DNA of 64,000 nt. Origin: Phragmites australis. Lineage: Eukaryota; Streptophyta; Magnoliopsida; Poales; Poaceae. The notes below the pieces were generated by a model that was not told where the DNA came from, did not search any database, and saw only the letters and a program-made list of their open reading frames with translations. Position numbers and translations under genes: made by a program. Shown here piece after piece: positions 36,361-46,619 of the stretch (position 1 is its first letter; every line of letters begins with the position of its first letter). The stretch spans positions 20,123,819-20,187,818 of the forward strand of contig NC_084924.1 in NCBI RefSeq assembly GCF_958298935.1, read 5' to 3'.

Positions 36361-38310
36361 ACTCATTTTGCTCACTTATCGGCCAACTCAAAAAACTCTT
36401 TGACCGTACGGATCTGCTGAGTAGCCATATTTCCATGCAAATCTGTGTCCTGAACACCACGTTTGAAGGTGATGATTATCGTCTCATTAGATATGTCTGG
36501 GATCATGTTACTTTTGTCACTGAATCGGCGGATGAAATCTCAAAGGGATTCGTCATCGCCTTGGTGCAGCTAGTGGAGATCGTTCTCCATTCATGGGCGC
36601 TCGAATGTGACTTGGAAATTGGCTATGAAATGAGCCTTAAGTTCTGCCCACGAACAAATCGAGTTGGGCGGCAAGTTTGGCAACCAGGACCTTGCGGGTC
36701 CATCAAGGGCGGTTAACAGATAATTGACCATTACTCGGTTGTCACCATCAGCTACTCGAATGACAGTGGTGTAGATCTGCAACCACTCATTGGGATTGAT
36801 CTTCCTGTCGTACTTCTGGATCGGGTCCGCTTTGAACTTCTCGGACCATCGAATTGACCGAAGTTTGCATACGAAAGCCTCACAACCCCCGTTGAACTCT
36901 CTAGGAGAGGTGGTGGGGATTGTCACGCCTGTCTTTTCGAGCAGGGGAGTCATGTCGACCATATCGTCCTATAGATCTGCGGTCGTAGTAGCGGCAATTG
37001 TCTTCACGACATTCCTCACGGCGGTTTTTGATCGCCACACATAAATCATGCTAGTTGTGAGGAATACGGTTTCTCAGGTCTTCCTAATTTCTGCGCCTAT
37101 GGATAGGGCAGCTATAGTTTGGCCCATAGTGTTTTGTTCGGGCTCGATCACCTGAGCTTCCCATCTGAGATTCCTCTACTCGAAGCATTCCCGCCCGTTT
37201 CTCCTCGAGCCGGGACAGTACCTAATGGGGGCATGAAGTTGCAGGGATTGTTTGCTTGAGCAACTTGGATCTGAGCCGCATCGAGTAGGATCTTGACTTG
37301 ATTGGCAATAGGAGTTATTGGATTTGCCGGATCCAATTCATTTTGCGCACTTATCGGCCAACTCAAAAAACTCTTTGACCGTACGGATCTGCTGAGTAGC
37401 CATATTTCCATGCAAATCTGTGTCCTGAACACCACGTTTGAAGTTGATGATTATCGTCTCATTAGATATGTCTGGGATCATGTTACTTTTGTCACTGAAT
37501 CGGCGGATGAAATCTCAAAGGGATTCGTCATCGCCTTGGTGCAGCTAGTGGAGATCGTTCTCCATTCATGGGCGCTCGAATGTGACTTGGAAATTGGCTA
37601 TGAAATGAGCCTTAAGTTTTGCCCACGAACAAATCGAGTTGGGTGGCAAGTTTGGCAACCAAGACCTTGCGGGTCCATCAAGGGCGATTAACAGATAATT
37701 GACCATTACTCGGTTGTCACCATCAGCTACTCGAATGACAGTGGTGTAGATCTGCAACCACTCATTGGGATTGATCTTCTTGTCGTACTTCTGGATCGGG
37801 TCCGCTTTGAACTTCTCGGACCATCGAATTGACCGAAGTTTGCATACGAAAACCTCACAACCCCCGTTGAACTCTCTAGGAGAGGTGGTGGGGATTGTCA
37901 CGCCTGTCTTTTCGAGCAGGGGAGTCATGTCGACCATATCGTCCTATAGATCTGCGGTCGTAGTAGCGGCAATTGTCTTCACGACATTCCTCACGGCGGT
38001 TTTTGATCGCCACACATAAATCATGCTAGTTGTGAGGAATACGGTTTCTCAGGTCTTCCTAATTTCTGCGCCTATGGATAGGGCAGCTATAGTTTGGCCC
38101 ATAGTGTTTTGTTCGGGCTCGATCACCTGAGCTTCCCATCTTAGATTCCTCTACTCGAAGCATTCCCGCCCGTTTCTCCTCGAGCCGGGACAGTACCTAA
38201 TGGGGGCCTGAAGTTGCAGGGATTGTTTGCTTGAGCAACTTGGATCTAAGACGCATCGAGTAGGATCTTGACTTGATTGGCAATAGGAGTTATTGGATTT
38301 GCCGGATCCA
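36361..38310. repeat. Tandem duplication, 975-bp units, in Tat gag
   Basis: Units 36361-37335 and 37336-38310 are almost identical, starting CATTTTGC(T/G)CACTTATCGGCCAA and ending near TTTGCCGGATCCAATT. Each contains the same gag segment. A short shared CATTTT/CAATT at the joint would suit slippage or unequal exchange. Confidence 0.88.
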
Positions 38311-38700
38311 ATTCTGGAAGGGATCTGAGAATCAGGTGAGCTCCTTGCACGTTAGTGTCCAGAAGTAGCCTCATGGTTGTGGTTGAGCCATGTAGCGTCA
38401 TGGTGATTGTTAGGAGGTAGCTTATCCCTTGAGCTATGGGCGGTCATGGGCGGAGGTGCACCCACCAGAAGTCGTCAGGAAAGGCCAGGAGGCATCTGCC
38501 TTCCTCTAGTCCACCGATGGAGGATCATGTCAGGTGCACATAAGGCTCCAGCTGCGGATCCTTTGGGTGTTAACTCGACGCTGTTACCATTGGCAGCGAT
38601 GGCTGTCACCGGATCTTCAAGAATTTTTGCACCGTTGTTGACCACAACATTTGGATCCACCGCCATTGGGTCAGCTGGTGGGGGTCGTCGCCTTTGGCCA
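36400..38700 (-). pseudogene. Tat gag, partly duplicated
   Basis: The gag core (MVDMTPLLEKTGVTIPTTSP, REFNGGCEAFVCKLRSIRWS, WLQIYTTVIRVADGDNRVMV, GPARSWLPNLPPNSICSW) appears twice, at 36591-36962 and 37566-37937, from the 975-bp tandem duplication. Upstream come ELDPANPITPIANQVKILLD (37300-37435 and a second copy) and, at 38475-38666, an N-terminal part with DPVTAIAANGNSVELTPKG. Gag forms the particle shell. Stops and frameshifts show it is no longer translated in one piece. Confidence 0.75.
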
Positions 38701-38765
38701 TATACAAAAATCGATCTGTTCAGCTGCTCTGGCTAGTGTTGGAGTCACCGTCACCACCCTCGTCA

Positions 38766-39023
38766 CTATGTGTCCATGCAGTGGAGAACATTAGGCTCCA
38801 CAGGATCCCACTCGAGATGTCTCACCTCACGGTACACATCCAATGGTCTAGACTCGAGGGTACCATTGTGGATCAGTCCACCTTGATCATCCCAATGGAA
38901 AACTATAGTTCCGAAGATGATCTCAGAGTCTACAGGAGGGGACTCGAAGATGTCCATTGTCGACTTGAAGTGGTCGTAGAAGCCGGTGTCAGAGAATCCG
39001 ACTCAAATGTGAGCCCGAGGCAT
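38766..39023 (-). pseudogene. Short ORF between Tat 5' LTR and gag
   Basis: A minus-strand frame starting MPRAHI, then a stop, SDTGFYDHFKSTMDIFESPP, VDSEIIFGTIVFHWDDQGG and a final VEPNVLHCMDT. It starts only about 40 bases inside the 5' LTR. It may be a separate leader ORF or the decayed N terminus of gag. I do not recognise a domain. Confidence 0.4.
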
Positions 39024-39062
39024 GATTAATCATACAAAACAGAAGAAGGCCCCTACCTGGCA

Positions 39063-39543
39063 TGTCAACTGTTGAAGATTAGTTCCCGATAATATGTTCA
39101 TAATATTGATTGGGTACCTTCGAGTGCAGGGATTAATCATGAGATGAGACACACGATATATACAGGTTTAGACCTCCGATTGGAGTAATACCCTACGTCC
39201 TGTGGGGGTGTTGCTGTTGTATATTGTTGATCTCGAGTACAAGCAATGTGGCTAAGACTATTATAAGGAGTAGATCGGATCTAATCTAACCTAGGGCTAA
39301 AGTTGTCGAGTAGCTTCTCTGCTAAGGTCTTGATGCTTTCCTCTCTTTCTTGCTCTTCTCCTTTCCCCTAGGCTTTCCGCCTTATATAGGGGTGAGGTAC
39401 TGACTGCTATCTAGCCGTAGTCGATAGGGAGTTATCTTCCTTGACGTCCAAGTGGATAGATCTGTTTTGGATACTGATCGTTCCGAGTTGGGTAACCAAT
39501 CTAAACCTTCCTAGTATGTACTTCCTTGATTTCGGGTGTATCA
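39063..39543 (-). repeat. 5' LTR of Tat element
   Basis: On the minus strand it runs TGATACACCC (39543) to CAACAGTTGACA (39063), 481 bases. A sequence reading TGCCAGGTAGGGGCC follows on the inside. A TATA-like CTATATAAGG lies near 39395 on the minus strand. Beyond 39543 the copia remnant starts, so the Tat element inserted into copia pol. Confidence 0.7.
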
Positions 39544-40413
39544 GATACCGCTGATTTGGTTCCGTGATATCTGGAGCTGCTTAATATGTGTTGTACATAC
39601 CCTATCTGTGTATGATATACTTCTTATGCGTATATACCCCATAGTTAGATATTCAATAGTATTGGGACCGGAGTTTCCATACTTAAGTGCAATAGGTGCA
39701 CTGATGTATTTGGCTAATTGCACTAGGCTAGACATAGCATTTGCAGTAAACCTACTTGCATGATACAATGCAGAGCCCACTAAAAGGTATTGGAAGGGCT
39801 TGCAGGATATTCTGTGGTATTTGCAAGGTAGCAAAGATCTTGGATTGTTCCGAAGAAAGAATCAGAACCTAAGTCTGGTTGGATACATAAATGCTGGGTG
39901 CTTGTCAGATGCAGTACAGTGAAATCACAGACTGACTATGTTTTCCTATATGGTGGAACTGCAATTTCCTAGAAATCGTCAAAGCAAAGTCTTGTATCTA
40001 CTTTGACAAACCACTTTTAAATAATAACTTTATATGAAGCTGCACAGGAATGCGCTTGGCTTAGAAGAGTGATCAATCATATCTAGCAGTCATGTGGTTT
40101 GAACAGTACTAACACCCCTACCATTATCTATGAAGATAATGCTGCATGTGTCACACATGTTCAATCGGGATATGTGAAAAGTATTGTAACGAAGTATACC
40201 AATCCCAAATTCTTTTATTCTCATGAATTGCATAAGATGAATGAAATAAAGGTAATGCATATCATGTCATGTGAAAATCTTGTAGATTTATTCACTAAGT
40301 CTCTCCCCGCATGTAGTTTTGACATATGTGTTCGTGGCATTAGGATGATGAGGCTTAGAGAGTTGCACATTTTAGGGGAAGAATTATCACATAATACTGA
40401 TATGAAGAATTAA
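39544..40413 (+). pseudogene. Ty1/copia reverse transcriptase end and RNase H, decayed
   Basis: Translation of the plus strand gives PYLSAIGALMYLANCTRLDI, YWKGLQDILWYLQGSKDLGL, GYINAGCLSDA and, after several stops, TPTIIYEDNAACVTHVQSGY and ENLVDLFTKSLPACSF. These are the conserved copia RT/RNase H blocks in order. At least five stops or frameshifts occur between 39765 and 40100. The upstream RT is cut off by the Tat insertion. Confidence 0.85.
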
Positions 40414-41809
40414 ATCTTAGTTTCTAAGATCATGTTATGAAAAATTGGTTTGATTGATGAAATTGGCAGAGCAAAGTGATTTAGCATAATGACATTTGGT
40501 TGATGTTCATGAGTTGCTAAGATATTCTTGGATAGCATAGTTGGTTTGATGCGCTATCATTAGTTGGGTATGCTTAGGTTAGCGTGTTAGTTTTACTTGG
40601 AGTTTGCGTGGTGTTGCATGAACTGATCTTGAGTCAAGTCGGTAAGGACTTGTGCTCATACTCGATTGTTGTTTGATTCATGTGCAGGTGTGGCTTGAAG
40701 ACGAACGTGGTCGATTACGGATCGACGAACTAAGTTCAGGGAGGAACTGAGGTTCAACGACTAGGTTGAGGAGGAACTGAGGTCGTGGTGATCGAGGATG
40801 TCATGTGGGATGTTCTAGCTGAGAAAAAAATGCATATGGAGACAAGGCTTCGCGATGGACATAGGAGGCGATCTGATCATGAGAGGACGTGAAGACTAAT
40901 TCATGTTCAAGTTAGAGTAGGCACGGGAGACTCGTGTGGTGGTTGGACTTGAGATAAGAGTTAGTGTCGGAGATGGACTCTAAGTTGGTTACGTATATAC
41001 ATGTATGCATGGGAGATGTGCATGGATGATTACGTAAGAGTTGTTAGCTAATTAGCTTAACTAGCGGAAGTTGTTTGTCCTTTTGTGATTAGAGGATGAT
41101 AGAGACCTGATTGAATACGACAGAGAGTTGTAGTTGAATTCGGTTATGTTTGTGCATGTGGCTACCCTATAAATAGAGAGGTATGTTGTATTGGGTAGGG
41201 AAGCACAGAACGGGAAAGCACAATGCAACAGAGAGATAGAGAAACTTGAGAGAGAGTTGTTTTGGGATTTCGTGGAGATTCTTGTTGGATATTTTGGAGA
41301 GGCATCTTGTCAACTCATTTATGCAATGAAAACTAAGTTTCATAAGTTGATGAGTTGCTGATTCGAAATTTTCTTTTTGTTCTATATTCTGCATGATCGG
41401 TTTTGGTTTTCAATTAATTTCATGTTTCTATGAAGTTTCATCTTGGTTTATTTCGAATGGATTTGGTTTGTTCTCAAGTAACTTTTTGTTAACTTGACTA
41501 GGTTTTGATCTACTTGATTCTGGTTGACACAGTCTGCTTTGACCAGTAATAACTTTTGATCCACATATCCAATTTACTCGAATCTTGGTTAGTTTCATAT
41601 TTGAATCTAGTTTCTTCTAACCAAAATTGAGAGCAATCCGACTAGCTGATCTTTTTCTACATCATTTTTACTAGAGCTTGTGCAATCTGTTTCGAGTGGA
41701 ATACCTAGTATAAATCAAGTTTTGATTTTGGTGAGTAAATATTTGAATTTGGTTTCCGCAATCATTCATCCCCCTTTGATTGGGTATTTTACGCATATTC
41801 GATCCTACA
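40414..41809 (+). repeat. Ty1/copia LTR and 3' untranslated region
   Basis: It lies between the RNase H stop and the primer-binding site. A TATA box, TATAAATAG, is at 41169-41177, and the LTR ends ATTCGATCCTACA at 41809. The left boundary is not clear; it may lie between 40414 and 40700. The last 62 bases (41748-41809) recur at 43881-43941. Confidence 0.6.
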
Positions 41810-41811
41810 AT

Positions 41812-41824
41812 TGGTATCAGAGCC
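41812..41824 (+). promoter_or_regulatory. Primer-binding site of copia element
   Basis: TGGTATCAGAGCC is a perfect initiator-methionine-tRNA-type primer site, three bases after the LTR end. Confidence 0.85.
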
Positions 41825-41863
41825 TTAAACCTTTCTAATTGATCTTAATCGGTCATTAGAAGT

Positions 41864-43866
41864 ATGGCTTCAGATAGGTATTCCACAAAACCTTGTGTCT
41901 TCGATGGAGTTGATTTTCAGTTCTGAAAGGTGAATATGGAGGCCTACATTGAAGCAAAGGGTTTTGTAATTTGGGAAAGAGTCTACAAGCCATATGTGGT
42001 CCCTGAGAATAATGAAGTGACACCACATAATATGTCTCATGTCGAGGTGAACAACAAGGCAAGGAATCTGATCATCCAAGGCTTGGGAAGGAGCGACTTC
42101 GATCGAATAATACATCTCAAATCGGCGTACGAGGTATGGAAAGCAATCTATGATTATCGTGAAGGTTCAAATACTATTAAAGAGGTACGTCCAGATTTGT
42201 TTAAGAAAGATTATATGCATTTTGAGATGAAGCCTAGTGAGTCACTAGATGATTTCTTTGATCGGTTTTAAAAAATCCTTAGTAATTTGCATACTGTTAA
42301 TATTACATGTATTGATGCTGAGAATGCACATCAATTACTAGGAGCTTTAGATATGTCAGTGTGAAAGATAAAAGTTATATCTATTAGAGAATCTACTGTC
42401 ATGAGTTCACTTACATTAGATGTACTTCATTCTAAATTTAAAACTCATGAGCTAGATGTATTTGATAGGAAGAACGTTAATAAATCAATTGCTTTGGTCT
42501 CTCAACCCATCATGTCTCATATTGAATCGTCTTCATCAAGTTTTTCATTATCTTCTATATCTTCACTAATCGATGATCAGATTGAGTTGATTCCTGAAGA
42601 AGATTTAGCACTACTTTATACTCGGTTCTCTAAAGCATTGCAGAATGTGCGTATGAGGAAGAAAGAAAATGGAGGTCCTCAAAGATGCTATGAATGTGGT
42701 GACCTCAACTACATTCATTCCAATTGTCCTAAGCTTGCAGATAAAGCATCAAAAGAGTAGAAGGAGAAAAAGAAGCGATCGTTCAACAACAAGAAGAAAA
42801 AGAGCTTTCTCAATCGCAAGGTTGTGCATCGAGTTCTTTCAACGTTCGAACAAGTCAACTTGAGTAATGTTGATTCAGAGAGCAGCGAGGATGACACAAC
42901 ATCTAAGAGCAAGACATTACATTATTTGACTGGATTGTGTCTCATGGCAAGCAACAAAAAAAGCTCAACCGAGGATGAATTTGACAGTGACGGTAACGAG
43001 GTATTACCTACATATAATGATATATCTAATACTATTGTTTGTCTTGGTACACTCAGAAACGTAACAAGAAAATTAAGAAACATGATGTTTTAATTGAATC
43101 CCTTAATTATGAAATTGCAAGACTTAAGACTTTAATTCATGTGATGATGCTTGCAAATCAATTGACTTAATTTATTCTGAGCTCAGTTCTCTTAGAGATA
43201 TTTATGCTTCTACTCTTGATAAATTTAGAGAAGAAACTGGGAAAAATGAGAAACTTGTTGTGCTAAATTGCAAACATGTTAAAAATACAAGTTGTTCAAC
43301 GTTTCATTTGCATGATTCAATTTCCTGTTCTAATTGCTCAATTTTTGAATTGAAGTTGCATGATGCTAATACTAGAGTTTCTCGAATAGCTAATAACATG
43401 ATTACTCATGAGGTTATTTCATGCTGTAACTGTCGTAAACAAAAGAAACCCATGAGTGTTGCTTGTAATAAGTACCCAGCTCTTTCTAAACAGGTTGATT
43501 ACTTAAAAAACTTTAAAACGTTTTTCTAAGGGAAAAAAAAATCTGAACCTAATTTTAGATTCATCTAAGTCATGTACATGTAAACAAGGTTTATGTTTTG
43601 ATCCCTATACTCGTTCTAAGACAAATACACCCATTATAGTTAGAGCTCTTGACTGTGGCAAATTTGAAACTCTTACTGAATCTAAACCTAAGAAGCTTGT
43701 ATTTAAGTCTGCTGGATTTTTATCCTCTACAATGAATGCAAATGTTGCTTCTTCTTCAAAATCCATACATCGGGTTAAGTACACTTGCACTCATTGTAGT
43801 AAAGATGGATATTTAGTAGATTTTTGCTTTAGACTAGCTAAACAATAAAAGAAAGAAAAATCTAAG
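41864..43866 (+). pseudogene. Ty1/copia gag with CCHC knuckle, decayed
   Basis: The ATG at 41864 starts MASDRYSTKPCVFDGVDFQF, then MEAYIEAKGFVIWERVY, AYEVWKAIYD and FFDRF, a gag of the copia (UBN2-like) type. The zinc knuckle CYECGDLNYIHSNC lies near 42690. Lys-rich and Ser/Glu-rich parts (SFNNKKKKSFLNRK, DSESSEDDTTSKSK) follow. Stops at 41924, 42270, 42364, 42760 and later break it. After about 43866 the sequence jumps to an LTR end, so protease, integrase and RT are deleted. Confidence 0.8.
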
Positions 43867-43880
43867 ACTAGGTCTTTAAA

Positions 43881-43941
43881 TTTGGTTTCTGCAATCATTC
43901 ATCCCATCTGATTAGGTATTTTACGCATATTCGATCCTACA
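43881..43941 (+). repeat. Copia LTR end fragment
   Basis: It is a near copy of 41748-41809, ending ATTCGATCCTACA. It marks the truncated 3' LTR of the copia copy whose gag lies at 41864-43866. Confidence 0.8.
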
Positions 43942-44383
43942 TAGTTAAGAAGATTTAGTATCCAAAGTTAATCACAAAGATTATATGAAGCATTTTTGGG
44001 TGAAGTGTACTTTTTCCTTAAATGAGTTTTCCTCAAATTTCTCATATTAAGGTTTTTAACGAGACAATTTGTGTGACCATGTCGCGAGCTATGTACTCTT
44101 TTTTTTAATTTTTTCCACTAGGTTTTTAGAGAGTTTTACCGAGATATATGTATTTCACAAGAAGTGTCTAAGAGAGAGTGTTAGAAAAACTAGAGTTTTA
44201 CAACCGAATGTGGGTCTATCTCGATCTCTTCAAAGATTTAATTATATCTCCTAAGGATTTTTAGCACTACATATACGGAGCAACACCCCTCATTATAAAT
44301 AAAAATAAATAAAGAATAGATATCATTTCCTCTATATTATATCTTACTTTGTAATCATTATTTTAAAAAAATTATTATACTAC
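43942..44383 (+). repeat. Probable 3' end and short LTR of a second copia element
   Basis: A pre-LTR region with T-rich runs and AGAGAGAG leads into TGTTAGAAAAACTAGAG at 44179, with TATAAATA near 44296 and an end near 44383 (TACTACA). This layout, purine tract then a short LTR starting TGTTAG, is usual for short-LTR copia families. No target duplication was found. Confidence 0.4.
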
Positions 44384-45657
44384 ACCCGATAGTAGTGGTT
44401 GCTCGTTACTGCCTTGCCCGATGGAGGCTTCTCCGCTGGGTGAACCCCGCGTGCCCGCCCGTGGTCCACACGCCTTGTTTTTTCTGGCGATTCGCTCGCT
44501 ACTTGTGGACGAGCTGCTCGTCCTTGTTCAGATTTGACTACCGCGCTGCCTGGCATCGGTGCAGCAGAAGGAAAAATAAAAAGTTGCTGAATTTCCTTTG
44601 GATTCGGTTTGCTGTCGTCTTCGTGGAGGTGTTTCGTTTTTGGTTTGTTCCTGGGAGGAATTGTGGTGTCGAGCTCGCCAGCTCGATGTGCAATGGCACC
44701 TCAAGAACACGGGAAAAAAACCAAACTTGCAAAATATACTCGCCAGGACGCCAGCTCGTTTCTGCGTTCTTGACCCAAGATATCCATACTTGCAAAATCT
44801 CACCGCCGCTTCCAAAATTTAGGGCCTGTTTGTATATGAAAAACACGCAAATTGTACTGAAATGCCAATGCAATCCAAAATGAATGAATGTAAAACATAA
44901 TATCGGTTCAAACTGGTGTCCGGTTGCTTTTTACATGAATTTGTAGGATATCTATGAGCAAGGCATTCCATGAGATTTGTACGCAAGGACGTATCTTCTG
45001 ATTGATGACTTTTAAACACCACTAAATCTGATTCGTGTCGCCCCGGCCGGCTTTTCCACACATGTATAGGGTGGGATTTTTTATATTTTTATTTCTAATT
45101 TGATAAAAATAAATGCCTATTTAAATACTACTTATTTCTAATGAATTCTTTTGTCTACCTTTACCCTTCTTCCACCCGCTTCTCGTTCGTCAGCCCTTGA
45201 CGTTTCGCCCTTCCTCACAAAAACAGCGCGCCAACAAGTGGGTCCTCTATGTCCTATCTTGTACTTGTGCATCCGTCGTCCCACCCTCCCTAACAAACCC
45301 AGCGATTTCGCTGCCGCATCATGCTGCTCCTCCCCACACCGCCTCCTCATCTTCCTCCTACCCTCACTGCGTCGGCGCCACCACACCACCATTCCCCATC
45401 CAAACCATCCATACTCCATTTGCCCTTCTCACTGCCCGCCCTGCCCGTCCCCTCCTATGGTATTCTCCTAGCATCACAGACACCTCCTCCTGACACCTCT
45501 GCCACTCTCTGCTCCTCGTCCCTTCGTGTTGCCGCCATGGTTTGCGCTCAACCTCCCAGCCCCAGGTAGGCAAGGAGGGTAAGCCTGACGCCCTCAAGTC
45601 CATTATGTTTGGTGGATTTATGATCTAATGACGTCGGGTGACGAGGTGGCGGTGGTG
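44384..45657. other. GC-rich stretch without a recognised gene
   Basis: Long open frames on both strands (for example 44395-44883 and 45151-45603) have no domain I recognise and overlap each other. TTAGGGCCTGTTTG at 44818 looks like the end of a Tourist/Harbinger-type MITE, but the other end was not found. The 45170-45560 part is rich in C/T and looks like the leader of a gene, perhaps tied to the RPT6-like trace that follows. Confidence 0.3.
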
Positions 45658-45771
45658 ATGGGTATGTGCGGCGGAGGGGAGGGGCTACAGTAGTACTACC
45701 TATAGCATATCCACGACCTGCAGAAGGCCCACAAACCCAACCACCTCGAGGTCCAGCGGAACGACCTCCTC
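45658..45771 (+). pseudogene. N-terminal trace of 26S proteasome ATPase RPT6-like gene
   Basis: One frame reads EGLQ, stop, YYL, stop, HIHDLQKAHKPNHLEVQRND. RPT6 (regulatory subunit 8) of plants has YYLQHIHDLQ and later NRLEAQRN in this order near its N terminus, before the coiled coil. The stop inside YYL-HIHDLQ would be one base from CAG. After about 45771 the similarity ends, and the AAA ATPase domain is not present. It is a short captured or decayed gene piece among repeats. Confidence 0.55.
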
Positions 45772-46600
45772 GCTCCTCCTCGGCATCCGTAGTCTCGTGG
45801 CCTCGCACGCACGTTGCCGGTCAACGTGCCCAGTTAGTGGTCGCCGCAATGCGAGCGCCGCCGCCGATGTTGACCTTGGGGTGGAGGGCCATCTTGGGCT
45901 CTTGGTCTTCGGGGGCGGCGGGTAGTGAGGGCATACCATCCCCTTATGCTCCTCTTGGCCTAATTTCATCTCCGGCGGTGGCTACCCGTTCAATACACGC
46001 CGTGGAAGTGGCACTGCTGTTCCTTCATCCAATAGCATAGCCTTGCCGCCGGACGCACACAGCTCTGAGAATCCAATCCGGTAGGCATGCGGGGTCTATG
46101 CCTCAGGAAGGACCCGCTTGGCAGCTCAGCTAGTGCGTAATGCCTTCCACTTGTATAATTATGGTGGTTAATTCATACATGAATGCATCAAAATAAAAAT
46201 TCTCCATTTGCAAATCAGGATATATGTTTCCCCAATTCTTTGATTGGATTTGTCTAAGCTGTGTTGCGATGTTATGTTATCACTTCATTCAATAGATTTC
46301 GAAAGCTTTGGATCCCTGCCCCTGTCGTTGTCATCGTCAAAAGCTCTGCTGCTGTACTTCCTTTCTAGCTAATCTCCACGAATCCTCATCCTGAATACCC
46401 ATCCCCTCACCGATGGGCAAGTATACAAAAAAATGTGATGCATAGGTTAGTCTGTACATCTCCTCCTCGACTAAATTTTAACAAGTTGATCAAGATGATA
46501 AACCAGCAGGAAGTTGCAGTGGTATATATATGCACATATGTATGCATATATATATATATGTGTATAAAAGTGTATGTATTGTATATGTATATGTATATAC
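45772..46600. other. Unrecognised sequence with TA-rich microsatellite
   Basis: GC-rich DNA to about 46080 is followed by AT-rich intron-like DNA. No coding domain was seen. A (TA)n/(TATG)n run lies at 46521-46602. Confidence 0.4.
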
Positions 46601-46602
46601 AT
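46521..46602. repeat. TA/TATG-rich microsatellite
   Basis: Alternating TATATA, TGCATA and TGTATA repeats. It borders the Tekay-type LTR that follows and may mark its truncated start. Confidence 0.7.
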
Positions 46603-46619
46603 GAATGCACAAGGGAATG

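Larger units (their letters stand above)
1..39543 (-). mobile_element. Tat-lineage Ty3/gypsy element, split by three insertions
   Basis: This is the oldest layer of the left part of the window. Its polyprotein reads right to left: gag (36400-38700), protease (about 35560-35920), reverse transcriptase (35080-35120, 29343-29594, 9639-9806), RNase H and a second archaeal-type RNase H (8419-9400), integrase (7902-8171, then 966-1736). The 5' LTR is at 39063-39543. The 3' LTR lies left of base 1. The RT block with SDLNKACPKDP and the extra RNase H with a FDG start and NNVVEYEGL are typical of the Tat lineage. When the insertions are removed the protein reads on across each junction, for example from GLED to EQKMAF around 9807/29342. 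All domains carry stops or frameshifts. Confidence 0.85.

Noticed and set aside
36361..38310. CRISPR array or satellite
   Set aside because: Only two 975-bp units with coding similarity to gag; a simple tandem duplication.
44395..44883. 162-residue plus-strand frame
   Set aside because: No recognisable domain, frames on the opposite strand are also long, and no gene signals support it.
44818..45075. Tourist/Harbinger-type MITE starting TTAGGGCCTGTTTG
   Set aside because: The inverted end and second TTA duplication were not found; only a one-sided resemblance.
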